From an uncultured Sphingomonas sp. (GTDB lineage: Bacteria > Pseudomonadota > Alphaproteobacteria > Sphingomonadales > Sphingomonadaceae), in assembly GCF_902806285.1 (NCBI RefSeq), contig NZ_CADCWA010000010.1:1-33366 (forward strand): 33,366 nt of DNA, written 5' to 3'. The notes below the pieces were generated by a model. It made no database searches. It was given only the letters and a program-made list of their open reading frames with translations, and was not told the origin of the DNA. This document shows positions 1 to 6,219 of this stretch, in pieces (the first letter of the stretch is position 1; the number at the start of each line of letters is the position of its first letter). The position numbers were made by a program, and so were the translations under genes.

Positions 1-124
1 AGGGGCTCGGAGGCTTGTCGATTTGTGCGGACGGCGCGAGCGTCTGAGTGGCTTGCCGCGGAGCAGCGAGTGCACCCGAAGTCGAGAATAGCGCGGCCAA
101 GCCGAGCAGCAGAAAGGTCTTCAT
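1..124 (-). CDS. N-terminus of a secreted protein (partial)
   Basis: Only the first 41 codons lie in the window; the gene runs off the left edge. They start at an ATG at 124 and encode a classic Sec signal peptide: MK at the start, a hydrophobic core (TFLLLGLAALFS), and a probable signal peptidase I site after SGALA, followed by a Thr/Ala/Pro-rich mature start. The mature protein is therefore exported, but its family cannot be told from this fragment. It lies downstream of, and on the same strand as, the HTH-DUF2807 gene, separated by about 100 bp that contain a palindromic repeat. No strong ribosome binding site is seen. The coding call rests on the signal peptide. Confidence 0.6.
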   Translation of the reverse strand, partial: MKTFLLLGLAALFSTSGALAAPRQATQTLAPSAQIDKPPSP

Positions 125-148
125 CTTCGTGTTGTGTCCCGCGCCGCC

Positions 149-212
149 AATGTCCGCAATGGGTCGAACTCAGACGTTCGGCCTGGATGTCCGCAAAGGG
201 TGGAAAGCGGAC
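149..212. repeat. palindromic intergenic repeat, copy 1
   Basis: Contains the 18-mer AATGTCCGCAATGGGTCG (149-166), identical to the sequence at 1338-1355. About 23 bp further on is a related unit with inverted arms GTCCGC (189-194) and GCGGAC (207-212). With the copy at 1338 it brackets the HTH-DUF2807 gene. Confidence 0.75.
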
Positions 213-227
213 GCTCGCGAGGACCGA

Positions 228-1313
228 TCAGCGGCAGATGATCTGACGTGAGTTCGGCGGCTGTCGGGCGCAGGTCGCACCGCCGACAACCTCAACCCGG
301 CCGCTGCCGTTGACAGAAACATTCGCGGCCTTCGCGACGTCGGCATAAGCTGAGCCCGAGCCACCTACGGCAATGCTCGCATTCTCCACTTCAAGTCGCT
401 TGGCATCAATCGGCCCGGCGCCTCCCACCACATAGGTCGCGTTGCGCGCGCGGCCCTCTGCGGTGATACCGCCGGATCCTGCAGTCGCCAGTTGAATGTG
501 GCGGACATCAAGCAGTCGGAGGCCTAGGGATCCCGCACCATCCAATTGGGCGATGAAATGATCACCGCTCACACCGCCTATCTCAACTTCAGCAGCGCCT
601 TCGACCTTGGCAGCTGTCAGGGCAGGCGTGGAAACAAAGACGTTCACGCCCGATCCGGGATTCCAACTCCATGTCGCTCCCTCACGATAGCGAATGGTTA
701 AAATGCCTCCTTCCGCCTTCACAATCGCATCAGCGAGAAGAGCTGCCGGCCCCTGCAGACGGATCTGTCCGCTCTGCTCATTGACGAGAACTCCAACTTT
801 GAACGGCCCGGAGACTCTCAACTGGTCGAACCTGCCGACCGAGACAGAACGAGATTCATAAGGGCTTAGGTTTGCTTGCGGAGCCCCGCTCGAAACCGGC
901 GATTCGTCGACACCGTGCCTGGAACTGTTCGCCGGGGAACCTGCGCCCGCAACCGATAGTAAGCTTGCGACAGCAACAGCAAGGATCATGAGCGTAACTC
1001 CTACAAACGCCAGCCGCTGTTTGGGGCTGATCCGCTGATCAGAGAGGGCCTTAGTCGCCGGCTGATCCACCCCCAACGGCTGGGGTCCCGAGCCATTAAG
1101 GGGTGTTGCTTCTGCTTGCTGGAGGATGCGGGCAGCTTCCCGGCTGCTTGAGACTCCTAAGTGTCGCCGTGCCTGCGTCAGATGCTCATTAACGGTGTGA
1201 ACCGAGATGCCCAGTTCCCTTGCTGCGGACTTGGCATCGAAACCACTGGAGACGAGCCGCAGCAATTCCTTCTGCCTTGGCGTCAGTTTATGCACCTCCC
1301 CGACACTCACCAT
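228..1313 (-). CDS. membrane-anchored LuxR-type HTH protein with DUF2807 domain
   Basis: 361 aa in three parts. Residues 8-65 form a LuxR/GerE-type helix-turn-helix (LTPRQKELLRLVSSG, then ELGISVHTVNEHL). Residues 101-123 are one hydrophobic segment preceded by KQR, giving an N-in/C-out orientation. Residues 155-345 resemble DUF2807 (putative adhesin head, GIN domain), with the opening FDQLRVSGPFKV and repeated Gly-Ser-Gly strand units typical of a right-handed beta solenoid. I infer a ToxR-like one-step regulator: cytoplasmic DNA-binding head and periplasmic beta domain. The target and signal are unknown. There is no receiver or kinase domain. The C-terminus has two cysteines (TCARQ, IICR) that could form a disulfide. 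ATG at 1313 was chosen because the HTH begins right after it. A signal-peptide protein follows downstream on the same strand. Confidence 0.85.
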   Translation of the reverse strand: MVSVGEVHKLTPRQKELLRLVSSGFDAKSAARELGISVHTVNEHLTQARRHLGVSSSREAARILQQAEATPLNGSGPQPLGVDQPATKALSDQRISPKQRLAFVGVTLMILAVAVASLLSVAGAGSPANSSRHGVDESPVSSGAPQANLSPYESRSVSVGRFDQLRVSGPFKVGVLVNEQSGQIRLQGPAALLADAIVKAEGGILTIRYREGATWSWNPGSGVNVFVSTPALTAAKVEGAAEVEIGGVSGDHFIAQLDGAGSLGLRLLDVRHIQLATAGSGGITAEGRARNATYVVGGAGPIDAKRLEVENASIAVGGSGSAYADVAKAANVSVNGSGRVEVVGGATCARQPPNSRQIICR

Positions 1314-1337
1314 CGCTTAACTATCTGCGAGCGATCG

Positions 1338-1366
1338 AATGTCCGCAATGGGTCGTAAGCGGACAT
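1338..1366. repeat. palindromic intergenic repeat, copy 2
   Basis: The 18-mer matching 149-166 continues here into a perfect inverted repeat: ATGTCCGC (1339-1346) and GCGGACAT (1359-1366) around a 12-base loop. It lies between the mscS-like gene and the HTH-DUF2807 gene, so it is upstream of the latter and could affect its mRNA leader. Confidence 0.75.
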
Positions 1367-1388
1367 CCGGGTTCTCGACTCATTGAAG

Positions 1389-2486
1389 CTACCGGCCCGC
1401 ACCCGCAGGCACCGCAAAAGGCATCACCAACGTCCCATCCGGCGCGGCGGTGAACGTTGTCTGGGTCGGGTAGGCGAACTGGATGCCCTCCGCCGCGAAA
1501 CCCTTCAGCAGCGCCATGATGATCGCGGCGCGCTTGGCGAACATGGCTTCGGCGTCGAGGCCTTCGTGGATGAAGATCAGCTCATGGTCGAGGCTTGAGG
1601 GGCCGATCGCGACCAGGACGCAGCGGACGAGGCGGCAGCCGGGCTGGCCTTCCACCGCGGCGCGCGCGAGGACGGGGACTTGCTCCAGCTTGTCGGGCGG
1701 AGTCTGGTAGACGAGGCCGAAGCGCAGGGTCTCCTGCCGGTCGTCGCCCGCGGCGAGGTTGCGGATCTCGCGCTCCAGCAGCTTGGTGTTGGCCATGATC
1801 ACCATCTCGCCGGTGAGGCTGCGCATGCGGGTGGTCTTGAGGCCGATCTTCTCGACCGTGCCGGTGGTCTGGTCGAAGCGGATGGTGTCGCCGCGGCGGA
1901 ACGGGCGGTCGAACAGGATGGCGAGGGCGGCGAACAGGTCGGAGAAGATGCCCTGCGCGGCCAGGCCGATGGCGATGCCGCCGATGCCGAGGCCTGCGAC
2001 CAGCGCGGTGACGTTGACGCCGAGGTTGTCGAGGATGACGACCAGCGCGATCCCGAACAGGGCGACGCTGATGAGGACGCGGATCACGCCCATGGCGTTG
2101 GCGAGCGTGCTGCCGTTGGGCTCGTCGCCGACCTGCTGGCCGATCACGCCCAGGATCAGCTCGCGGCCCCAGACGGCACCCTGCAGGGCGGCGGCGATCA
2201 CGAAGGCGATGTCGAACAAGCGCTCGATCCGGGCGGGCGGCTGGGCGTAGTTGACGACGATCTCGACCGCGGCAACGGCCATGAACAGGACGCTGGTCTT
2301 GGCCAGCACCCGGGCGATGACCGCGCGCCAGCTGAGGCAGTTTGGGTCGTTGGCGAGGATGTGTCGGCCGGCGGCGCGGAGCAGCAGCATCAGGCCGACC
2401 AAGCCGAGGGCGACGGCACTGCCGACGAGCAGTGCGTCGAGGTTGAGGACGAGCCAGGCGAGGAAGCGTTCGAGCTTGTCGGTCAT
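1389..2486 (-). CDS. MscS-family mechanosensitive ion channel
   Basis: 365 aa inner-membrane channel of the small-conductance mechanosensitive family, which releases solutes on hypo-osmotic shock. Hydrophobic segments lie near residues 10-37, 62-80, 91-113 and 133-152. The pore-lining TM3 (about 158-195) has the Gly/Ala-rich LVAGLGIGGIAIGLAAQ pattern, followed by the beta-domain start FDRPFRRGDTIRF and the conserved GTVEKIGLKTTRMRSLTGE segment. The C-terminal domain ends with GIQFAYPTQT, usual in this family. The extra N-terminal helices make it longer than E. coli MscS (286 aa) but ordinary for sphingomonad homologues. ATG at 2486. It is followed downstream, on the same strand, by the HTH-DUF2807 gene, with a repeat between. 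Confidence 0.93.
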   Translation of the reverse strand: MTDKLERFLAWLVLNLDALLVGSAVALGLVGLMLLLRAAGRHILANDPNCLSWRAVIARVLAKTSVLFMAVAAVEIVVNYAQPPARIERLFDIAFVIAAALQGAVWGRELILGVIGQQVGDEPNGSTLANAMGVIRVLISVALFGIALVVILDNLGVNVTALVAGLGIGGIAIGLAAQGIFSDLFAALAILFDRPFRRGDTIRFDQTTGTVEKIGLKTTRMRSLTGEMVIMANTKLLEREIRNLAAGDDRQETLRFGLVYQTPPDKLEQVPVLARAAVEGQPGCRLVRCVLVAIGPSSLDHELIFIHEGLDAEAMFAKRAAIIMALLKGFAAEGIQFAYPTQTTFTAAPDGTLVMPFAVPAGAGR

Positions 2487-2530
2487 GGGCTTGGCGGATG
2501 GCGGGGAAGGGGGGAGCGGGTCAATAGCTG

Positions 2531-2625
2531 CTCCCCCTCGGGGGAGCTGTCAGCTGCGCAGCAGATGACTGAGGGGTTCGGCACGCACCCCTCCGGCGCT
2601 TCGCGCCACCTCCCCCAAGGGGGAG
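2531..2625. repeat. CTCCCCC-type palindromic repeat pair
   Basis: Two near-identical 16-bp palindromes, CTCCCCCTCGGGGGAG (2531-2546) and CTCCCCCAAGGGGGAG (2610-2625), frame about 63 bp. The second directly abuts the topoisomerase stop codon (2626-2628). On the minus strand it would form a strong hairpin right after that stop, so it may serve as a 3' mRNA structure. The same hairpin theme recurs at 28.6 kb. Confidence 0.75.
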
Positions 2626-3759
2626 CTAGGCCTGCTCGAGCTTGCCCTCTTCCACCTTCTCCGCGACCTGGTCGACCTTCTCCGGTCCGCCGGTCTCGGC
2701 CGCCTGGATCGCCGCTTCGACCACCGCCGGCACGATTGGCTTCTCCGCCTTCTTCACCGGCTTCTTGCGGCGGCCCTTGAGCAGGAAGTCGAGCAGCCCG
2801 ACCTCCGAGCTCGACAGCCACTTGCGGGCGCGGGGGCGCTGGAAGCCGCCGAGCGGATGCTTGGGGTTGTCGCGCGCGGCCTCGATCAGCTTGGGGTGGA
2901 CGTAGCTCTTGCGGCTGATCGCCGGCGTGTTGCCGAGCGCTTCGGCCACGGGCTCGAGCACGGTCTTGAGGCTGATCTTGCGGCGTTCTTCCTCCTGCGC
3001 TTCGAGCATCTTGTCGAAGGCGATCACGCTCGCGCCCCAGGTGCGGAAGTTCTTGGCGGTGAAATCGCCGCCGCTCGCCTCACGGATATACTCGTTCACG
3101 TCGGCCGAGGTGATCGGGCAGGCCTCGCCATGCTCGTCGATGTACTGGAACAGGTTCTGCCCGGGCAGTTCCTGGCATTTGCCGACGACGCGCTTGAGGT
3201 TGCCGTCGGTGATCGGCACCTCGTGCGTGATCCCGTGTTTGCCCTTGAAGCGCATGGAGAGCTTGCTGCCCTGCTTCTGCACGTGGCGGTTGCGCAGGGT
3301 GGTCGCGCCGAAGCTCTTGTTCTCCTTGGCATATTGCTCGTTGCCGACCCGGATGAAGTTGGTGTCGAGCAGGCGCACGATCGCCGCCAGCACATTGTCG
3401 CGGCTGAGCTTGCGCTGCTTGAGGTCGGCCTCGACCCGGCGGCGGAGCTTGGGAAGCGCCGCGCCGAACTCGATCGCGTCCAGATATTTCTGCTTGTCGG
3501 CGCGAGCGCGGAACCCTTCGTGGTAGCGGTACTGCTTGCGGCCCTTGGCGTCGCGCCCGGTCGCCTGGATGTGGCCGTTGGGGTAGGGGCAGAACCAGGC
3601 GTCGACATAGGCGGGCGGGAGCGCGATCTTGTTGAGCCGGTCGATCTCGTCGCGGTCGGTGATGCGCTCGCCGTCCGGCGAGAAATAGGCCCACTTGCCC
3701 TTGACCAGCTCCCGCGTGATCCCGGGCTGGTCGTCGCTGCAGTGGCGGAGTCGATCCAT
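2626..3759 (-). CDS. DNA topoisomerase IB (poxvirus-type)
   Basis: 377 aa. Relaxes supercoiled DNA through a transient 3'-phosphotyrosine link. The N-terminal domain (about 10-80) contains GITRELVKGKWAYFSPDG and ends in QYRYHEGFRARAD. The catalytic domain has IRVGNEQYAKENKSFG (around 136-150, first catalytic Arg), TTLRNRHV, the NFRTWGAS motif (238-244) and the active-site Tyr286 in SRKSYVHP. The tail after about 335 is Lys/Glu/Ala-rich. The open frame continues far upstream, but over the divergent PfpI gene. ATG 3759, just before the conserved region, is the natural start and leaves 37 bp to the PfpI gene, so the two probably share a promoter region. The 3' end touches a palindromic repeat. 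Confidence 0.93.
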   Translation of the reverse strand: MDRLRHCSDDQPGITRELVKGKWAYFSPDGERITDRDEIDRLNKIALPPAYVDAWFCPYPNGHIQATGRDAKGRKQYRYHEGFRARADKQKYLDAIEFGAALPKLRRRVEADLKQRKLSRDNVLAAIVRLLDTNFIRVGNEQYAKENKSFGATTLRNRHVQKQGSKLSMRFKGKHGITHEVPITDGNLKRVVGKCQELPGQNLFQYIDEHGEACPITSADVNEYIREASGGDFTAKNFRTWGASVIAFDKMLEAQEEERRKISLKTVLEPVAEALGNTPAISRKSYVHPKLIEAARDNPKHPLGGFQRPRARKWLSSSEVGLLDFLLKGRRKKPVKKAEKPIVPAVVEAAIQAAETGGPEKVDQVAEKVEEGKLEQA

Positions 3760-3796
3760 CTTGCCAGCACAAGCGGCGGTAGGGCACGGCGGTTCC

Positions 3797-4333
3797 GTGA
3801 GCACGCCTAAAGTCTTGATCATGGCCAGCAACGGCTTCGAGGAAGCGGAGCTGTTCGTGCCGCTTGAGCGGCTGCGGGCGAGCGGGTGCGAGGTGCAGGT
3901 CGCCGCGCCCGCCATGGCCCCGATCCGGGCGACGGTGCTGGACGATCCCGGGCGGACCATCCAACCGGACCTGACGATCGGGGACGTGCGGGCGGAGGAC
4001 TGGGACGCGCTGCTGATCCCGGGCGGGCTGATCAACCCCGACTTCTTGCGGACCCAGCTTGACTCGGTTGACCTTGTTCGCAGTTTCGTCACGGCGGACA
4101 AGGCGGTGGGGGCGATCTGCCACGGACCCTGGCTGCTGGTCGAGGCCGACGTGCTGCGCGGACGGCGCGCGACCGGCTGGAGGTCCATCCGCACCGACCT
4201 GCGCAATGCCGGCGCGGAGGTGGTGGACGCACCGGTGGTCACCGATGGGAGATTGGTGACCGCGGTCGGGCCGGACGATGCGGCGGCCTTCGCCGATGCG
4301 CTGCTGGCGGTGATCACCTCGTCGGGGCGCTGA
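3797..4333 (+). CDS. DJ-1/PfpI family protein (type 1 glutamine amidotransferase-like)
   Basis: 178 aa. Members include deglycases, chaperones and proteases of the PfpI type; the exact activity cannot be read from sequence. Visible family marks are the opening KVLIMASNGFEEAELFVPLE with the conserved acidic EE, the strand IPGGLINPD, and the nucleophile elbow AICHGPWLL, whose Cys is the expected active residue, followed by the WRSIRTDLRNAGAEVVD segment. GTG at 3797 was chosen because homology begins at once (VSTPKVL); the frame upstream would run into the divergent topoisomerase start. It converges on the 111-aa gene, with a strong hairpin between. Confidence 0.9.
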   Translation: MSTPKVLIMASNGFEEAELFVPLERLRASGCEVQVAAPAMAPIRATVLDDPGRTIQPDLTIGDVRAEDWDALLIPGGLINPDFLRTQLDSVDLVRSFVTADKAVGAICHGPWLLVEADVLRGRRATGWRSIRTDLRNAGAEVVDAPVVTDGRLVTAVGPDDAAAFADALLAVITSSGR

Positions 4334-4353
4334 GATAACGGAACTGCGCCTGG

Positions 4354-4384
4354 CGCCAGCGCCGGGGTCACGGCGGCGCTGGCG
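4354..4384. terminator. bidirectional hairpin between convergent genes
   Basis: Perfect 11-bp arms, CGCCAGCGCCG (4354-4364) and CGGCGCTGGCG (4374-4384), with a 9-base loop. It lies 20 bp after the PfpI stop and 17 bp before the stop of the convergent 111-aa gene. There is no T-run, so termination is inferred from position and stem strength. Confidence 0.6.
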
Positions 4385-4401
4385 GACTCTCAGCGAAGCC
4401 A

Positions 4402-4737
4402 CTAGCCTTCGATCGTCAGCGCTTCGAGCTCGAGCAGGACGGAGCCGTCCTCGCGCGCTTGCGGCGGTGCCACGATGGCGATCTCGGCCAGGAATGCGGA
4501 CGGGCCGAGATCGAATTCCGCTTTCTCCAGGCCCGCGGCCCACTCGCTCGCGCGAGCTGCAGCTTCCGACCCGCTGAACACCAGGCCGGCACGGTGCTTC
4601 TCCCCGGAGAAAGTCAGCGAATGCCAGTCGATCGTGGTCCAGTCGCTTAGAAGAATCCTATTACGGTTGGTTCCCGCTCGGTCAACCAGCGCCCGCAACA
4701 GCCCCGACGCCGCCTGGGTCATCCGCGGCCGGTTCAC
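4402..4737 (-). CDS. conserved hypothetical protein, 111 aa
   Basis: I do not recognise a named domain. The N-terminal half (AASGLLRALVDRAGTNRNRI, then DWTTIDWHSLTF) and the C-terminal half (EFDLGPSAFLAEIAIVAPP, ending in LLELEALTIEG) look like a small alpha/beta protein that I associate with sphingomonad hypothetical proteins. It starts at GTG 4737, and that GTGA overlaps the TGA stop (4734-4736) of the upstream small gene. This 4-base overlap implies translational coupling. An internal ATG six codons in (MTQAASG) is an alternative start. No signal peptide or membrane segment is visible. It is probably co-transcribed with the 57-aa gene, away from the S24 repressor. Confidence 0.75.
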   Translation of the reverse strand: MNRPRMTQAASGLLRALVDRAGTNRNRILLSDWTTIDWHSLTFSGEKHRAGLVFSGSEAAARASEWAAGLEKAEFDLGPSAFLAEIAIVAPPQAREDGSVLLELEALTIEG

Positions 4738-4907
4738 CGGGATTGCTCCAGAAAGGCCCGGACCCGGCAGACGGTTCGCGCTCTAGGTTCTCTCCCAGCG
4801 CGCAGGTCGAACACGAAACGCGGATCACGCATGACCTCGCGGCCGAATCGGGCAGCACTGATCTTCTTGATCTCAAGATAATTTTCTACGTCACGCAAGA
4901 GGTACAC
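4734..4907 (-). CDS. small basic protein, 57 aa, coupled to downstream gene
   Basis: Small protein with an N-terminal helix (YLLRDVENYLEIKKIS), then ARFGREVMRDPRFVFDLRAGREPRARTV and a closing VRAFLE helix. The pattern of a helix, a Gly-Arg turn and a basic helix resembles small HTH-like (YdaS/XRE-type) proteins, but this is only an impression. GTG 4907 was chosen because GGAG lies 9 bases upstream; an in-frame ATG at 4943 has no such site. Its stop overlaps the next start (GTGA). It is divergent from the S24 repressor with about 100 bp between, so it is a natural target of that repressor. Confidence 0.62.
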   Translation of the reverse strand: MYLLRDVENYLEIKKISAARFGREVMRDPRFVFDLRAGREPRARTVCRVRAFLEQSR

Positions 4908-4963
4908 GATCCACAACTCCAGGCCAGCACAACGACTCGGCACGGCTTGTTTCTCAATGCATT

Positions 4964-4998
4964 TCCTACTTGTCTAGGCATAATCCTATGTGTAGGAT
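4964..4998. promoter_or_regulatory. candidate operator of the S24 repressor locus
   Basis: Two palindromes with the same arms: CCTACTTGTCTAGG (4965-4978) and ATCCTATGTGTAGGAT (4983-4998, perfect 6-bp arms around TGTG). Both fall between the divergent small gene and the repressor. The second covers the AGGA ribosome binding site of the repressor start chosen at 5006. Shared CCTA/TAGG half sites suggest a dimeric protein binding twice. Autoregulation by the adjacent S24 protein is inference. Confidence 0.45.
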
Positions 4999-5005
4999 GT
5001 CCGAC

Positions 5006-5650
5006 ATGCCGAATGAACCTCGCGCCGTGCTGGAGCGGCTCTGCCTCGAGCGTGGCGAAGATTTCGCCAGCCTGTCCCGCATGATCGGGCGAAATCCCGC
5101 GTATATTCAGCAGTTTGTCCGCCGGGGGACGCCGCGCCGGCTGCCCGAGGCCGAGCGCCGGACCCTGGCGCGCTACTTCGGCATTGCCGAGTCGTTGCTG
5201 GGCGGTCCGGACGAGGACCCGCTGGCCGCGACCATGGTGCCGGTCGGGCGCAGCGCCGTTCGCGCATCGGCCGGACCGGGCGCGATCCCCGGTGACGAGC
5301 GGACCCGTGCCTATTTCGCGTTCGACGAGCGCTGGCTGCGCAGGCTGACCGGAGCCGGCACGAGCGAACTCACGCTGATCCGGGTGGAGGGCGATTCCAT
5401 GTCGCCGACCCTGGCGGACGGCGACGACATATTGGTCGACCGGAGCGAAGCGGGCGAGCGGCTGCGGGACGGGATCTACGTGCTGCGGATCGAGGACGCG
5501 CTGGTGGTCAAGCGGCTGGCGCTGCACCCGATCACGCACCGCGTCACCGTTCAGTCCGACAATCCCGCCTACTCCGACTGGCCGGACTGCAGGATCGAGG
5601 ACATCCACGTCATCGGGCGGGTCATCTGGGCCGGGCGGCGCGTGCCCTAG
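5006..5650 (+). CDS. S24-family LexA/CI-like transcriptional repressor
   Basis: 214 aa. N-terminal helix-turn-helix (about 15-65: ASLSRMIGRNPAYIQQFVRRG). Residues 80-100 hold a possible self-cleavage site (SAG-P, Ala89-Gly90). The C-terminal S24 peptidase fold has the Ser in RVEGDSMSPTL (Ser131) and the Lys in ALVVKRLALHP (Lys169), followed by SDNPAYSDWP and VIGRVIWAGRR. Such proteins repress until stress or a ligand triggers inactivation; many chromosomal members are not SOS regulators. No prophage genes surround it. ATG 5006 was chosen because AGGA lies 8 bases upstream; ATG 4997 and 4988 are in frame but poorly spaced. The first palindrome lies upstream and the second over the start region. 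Confidence 0.88.
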   Translation: MPNEPRAVLERLCLERGEDFASLSRMIGRNPAYIQQFVRRGTPRRLPEAERRTLARYFGIAESLLGGPDEDPLAATMVPVGRSAVRASAGPGAIPGDERTRAYFAFDERWLRRLTGAGTSELTLIRVEGDSMSPTLADGDDILVDRSEAGERLRDGIYVLRIEDALVVKRLALHPITHRVTVQSDNPAYSDWPDCRIEDIHVIGRVIWAGRRVP

Positions 5651-5659
5651 CTTCGGGAG

Positions 5660-5833
5660 CTAACCGGTCCTGCGCCGGTCGATCAGCCAAGTCGCGATCG
5701 CCGCCATGACGCCAAGGCCGGCGCCGATCAGGAAGCCGAGGCTCGGCTCACCGCGCATGGCACCGATGACTACACCCAGGAAGATGCACAGGATCAGGAG
5801 GAAACCGCCGGCCCGCGGTGAACGCTTCTGCAT
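5660..5833 (-). CDS. small membrane protein, 57 aa
   Basis: Two predicted transmembrane helices: GGFLLILCIFLGVVIGAM and LGFLIGAGLGVMAAIATWLI, joined by a short RGEPS loop, with positive ends (MQKRSPR and DRRRTG). The RKR-rich termini suggest both ends are cytoplasmic. No named family is recognised. The ATG at 5833 directly precedes the charged start of helix 1. The frame is open further upstream, but there it runs across the promoter side of the divergent 69-aa gene and loses protein-like character. It converges with the S24 repressor, 9 bp apart. Function unknown. Confidence 0.6.
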   Translation of the reverse strand: MQKRSPRAGGFLLILCIFLGVVIGAMRGEPSLGFLIGAGLGVMAAIATWLIDRRRTG

Positions 5834-5945
5834 GAGGAGGCTGTGCCAGACGGCGGGACGCTCCGCCAGTGGGAGGATGGTGAACGGCCCGGTCAGCACT
5901 TCTCTTGGCCGATCCGGTAACTCCCCTGGCGTTACCCGCCGGGCC

Positions 5946-6155
5946 ATGCTCCCGACCTTTATCGCCGACCGCAGCGCCGTGGAGGCCGCCGCCGAACTGA
6001 TCGCCAGCCTGGGCGACGAGGCGGTCCTGGAGGCGGCCGACCGTGCCGCGCGCAGCCGCGATGCCGGAAACGTGCGCATGTTCTGTCATTGGCGGCAGAT
6101 CGAGCGGCTGATCGACACCTTGAGCTGCGACGAGGCATTCGGGACGGTGCACTGA
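5946..6155 (+). CDS. conserved hypothetical protein, 69 aa
   Basis: Short soluble all-helical protein: PTFIADRSAVEAAAELIA, an Ala/Glu-rich middle (DEAVLEAADRAARSRDAGN), then FCHWRQIERLIDTLS and the ending GTVH. I associate this pattern, especially the HWRQIERLI helix and the GTVH end, with small sphingomonad hypothetical proteins, but know no function. The ATG at 5946 opens straight into it. The permease gene follows 64 bp downstream on the same strand and has its own strong ribosome binding site. The 57-aa membrane protein diverges from it. Confidence 0.66.
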   Translation: MLPTFIADRSAVEAAAELIASLGDEAVLEAADRAARSRDAGNVRMFCHWRQIERLIDTLSCDEAFGTVH

Positions 6156-6219
6156 GCGCGGGTTCCGGTTGGCCTTGCCCGCCGGTTTCGCTACGTCCCT
6201 CGGCGAAGGGGGGAGCACC

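Noticed and set aside
3760-4371. Upstream extension of the topoisomerase IB frame by about 204 codons
   Set aside because: It lies antisense to the PfpI gene and has Ser/Arg-rich non-protein-like composition; family homology begins at the ATG at 3759.
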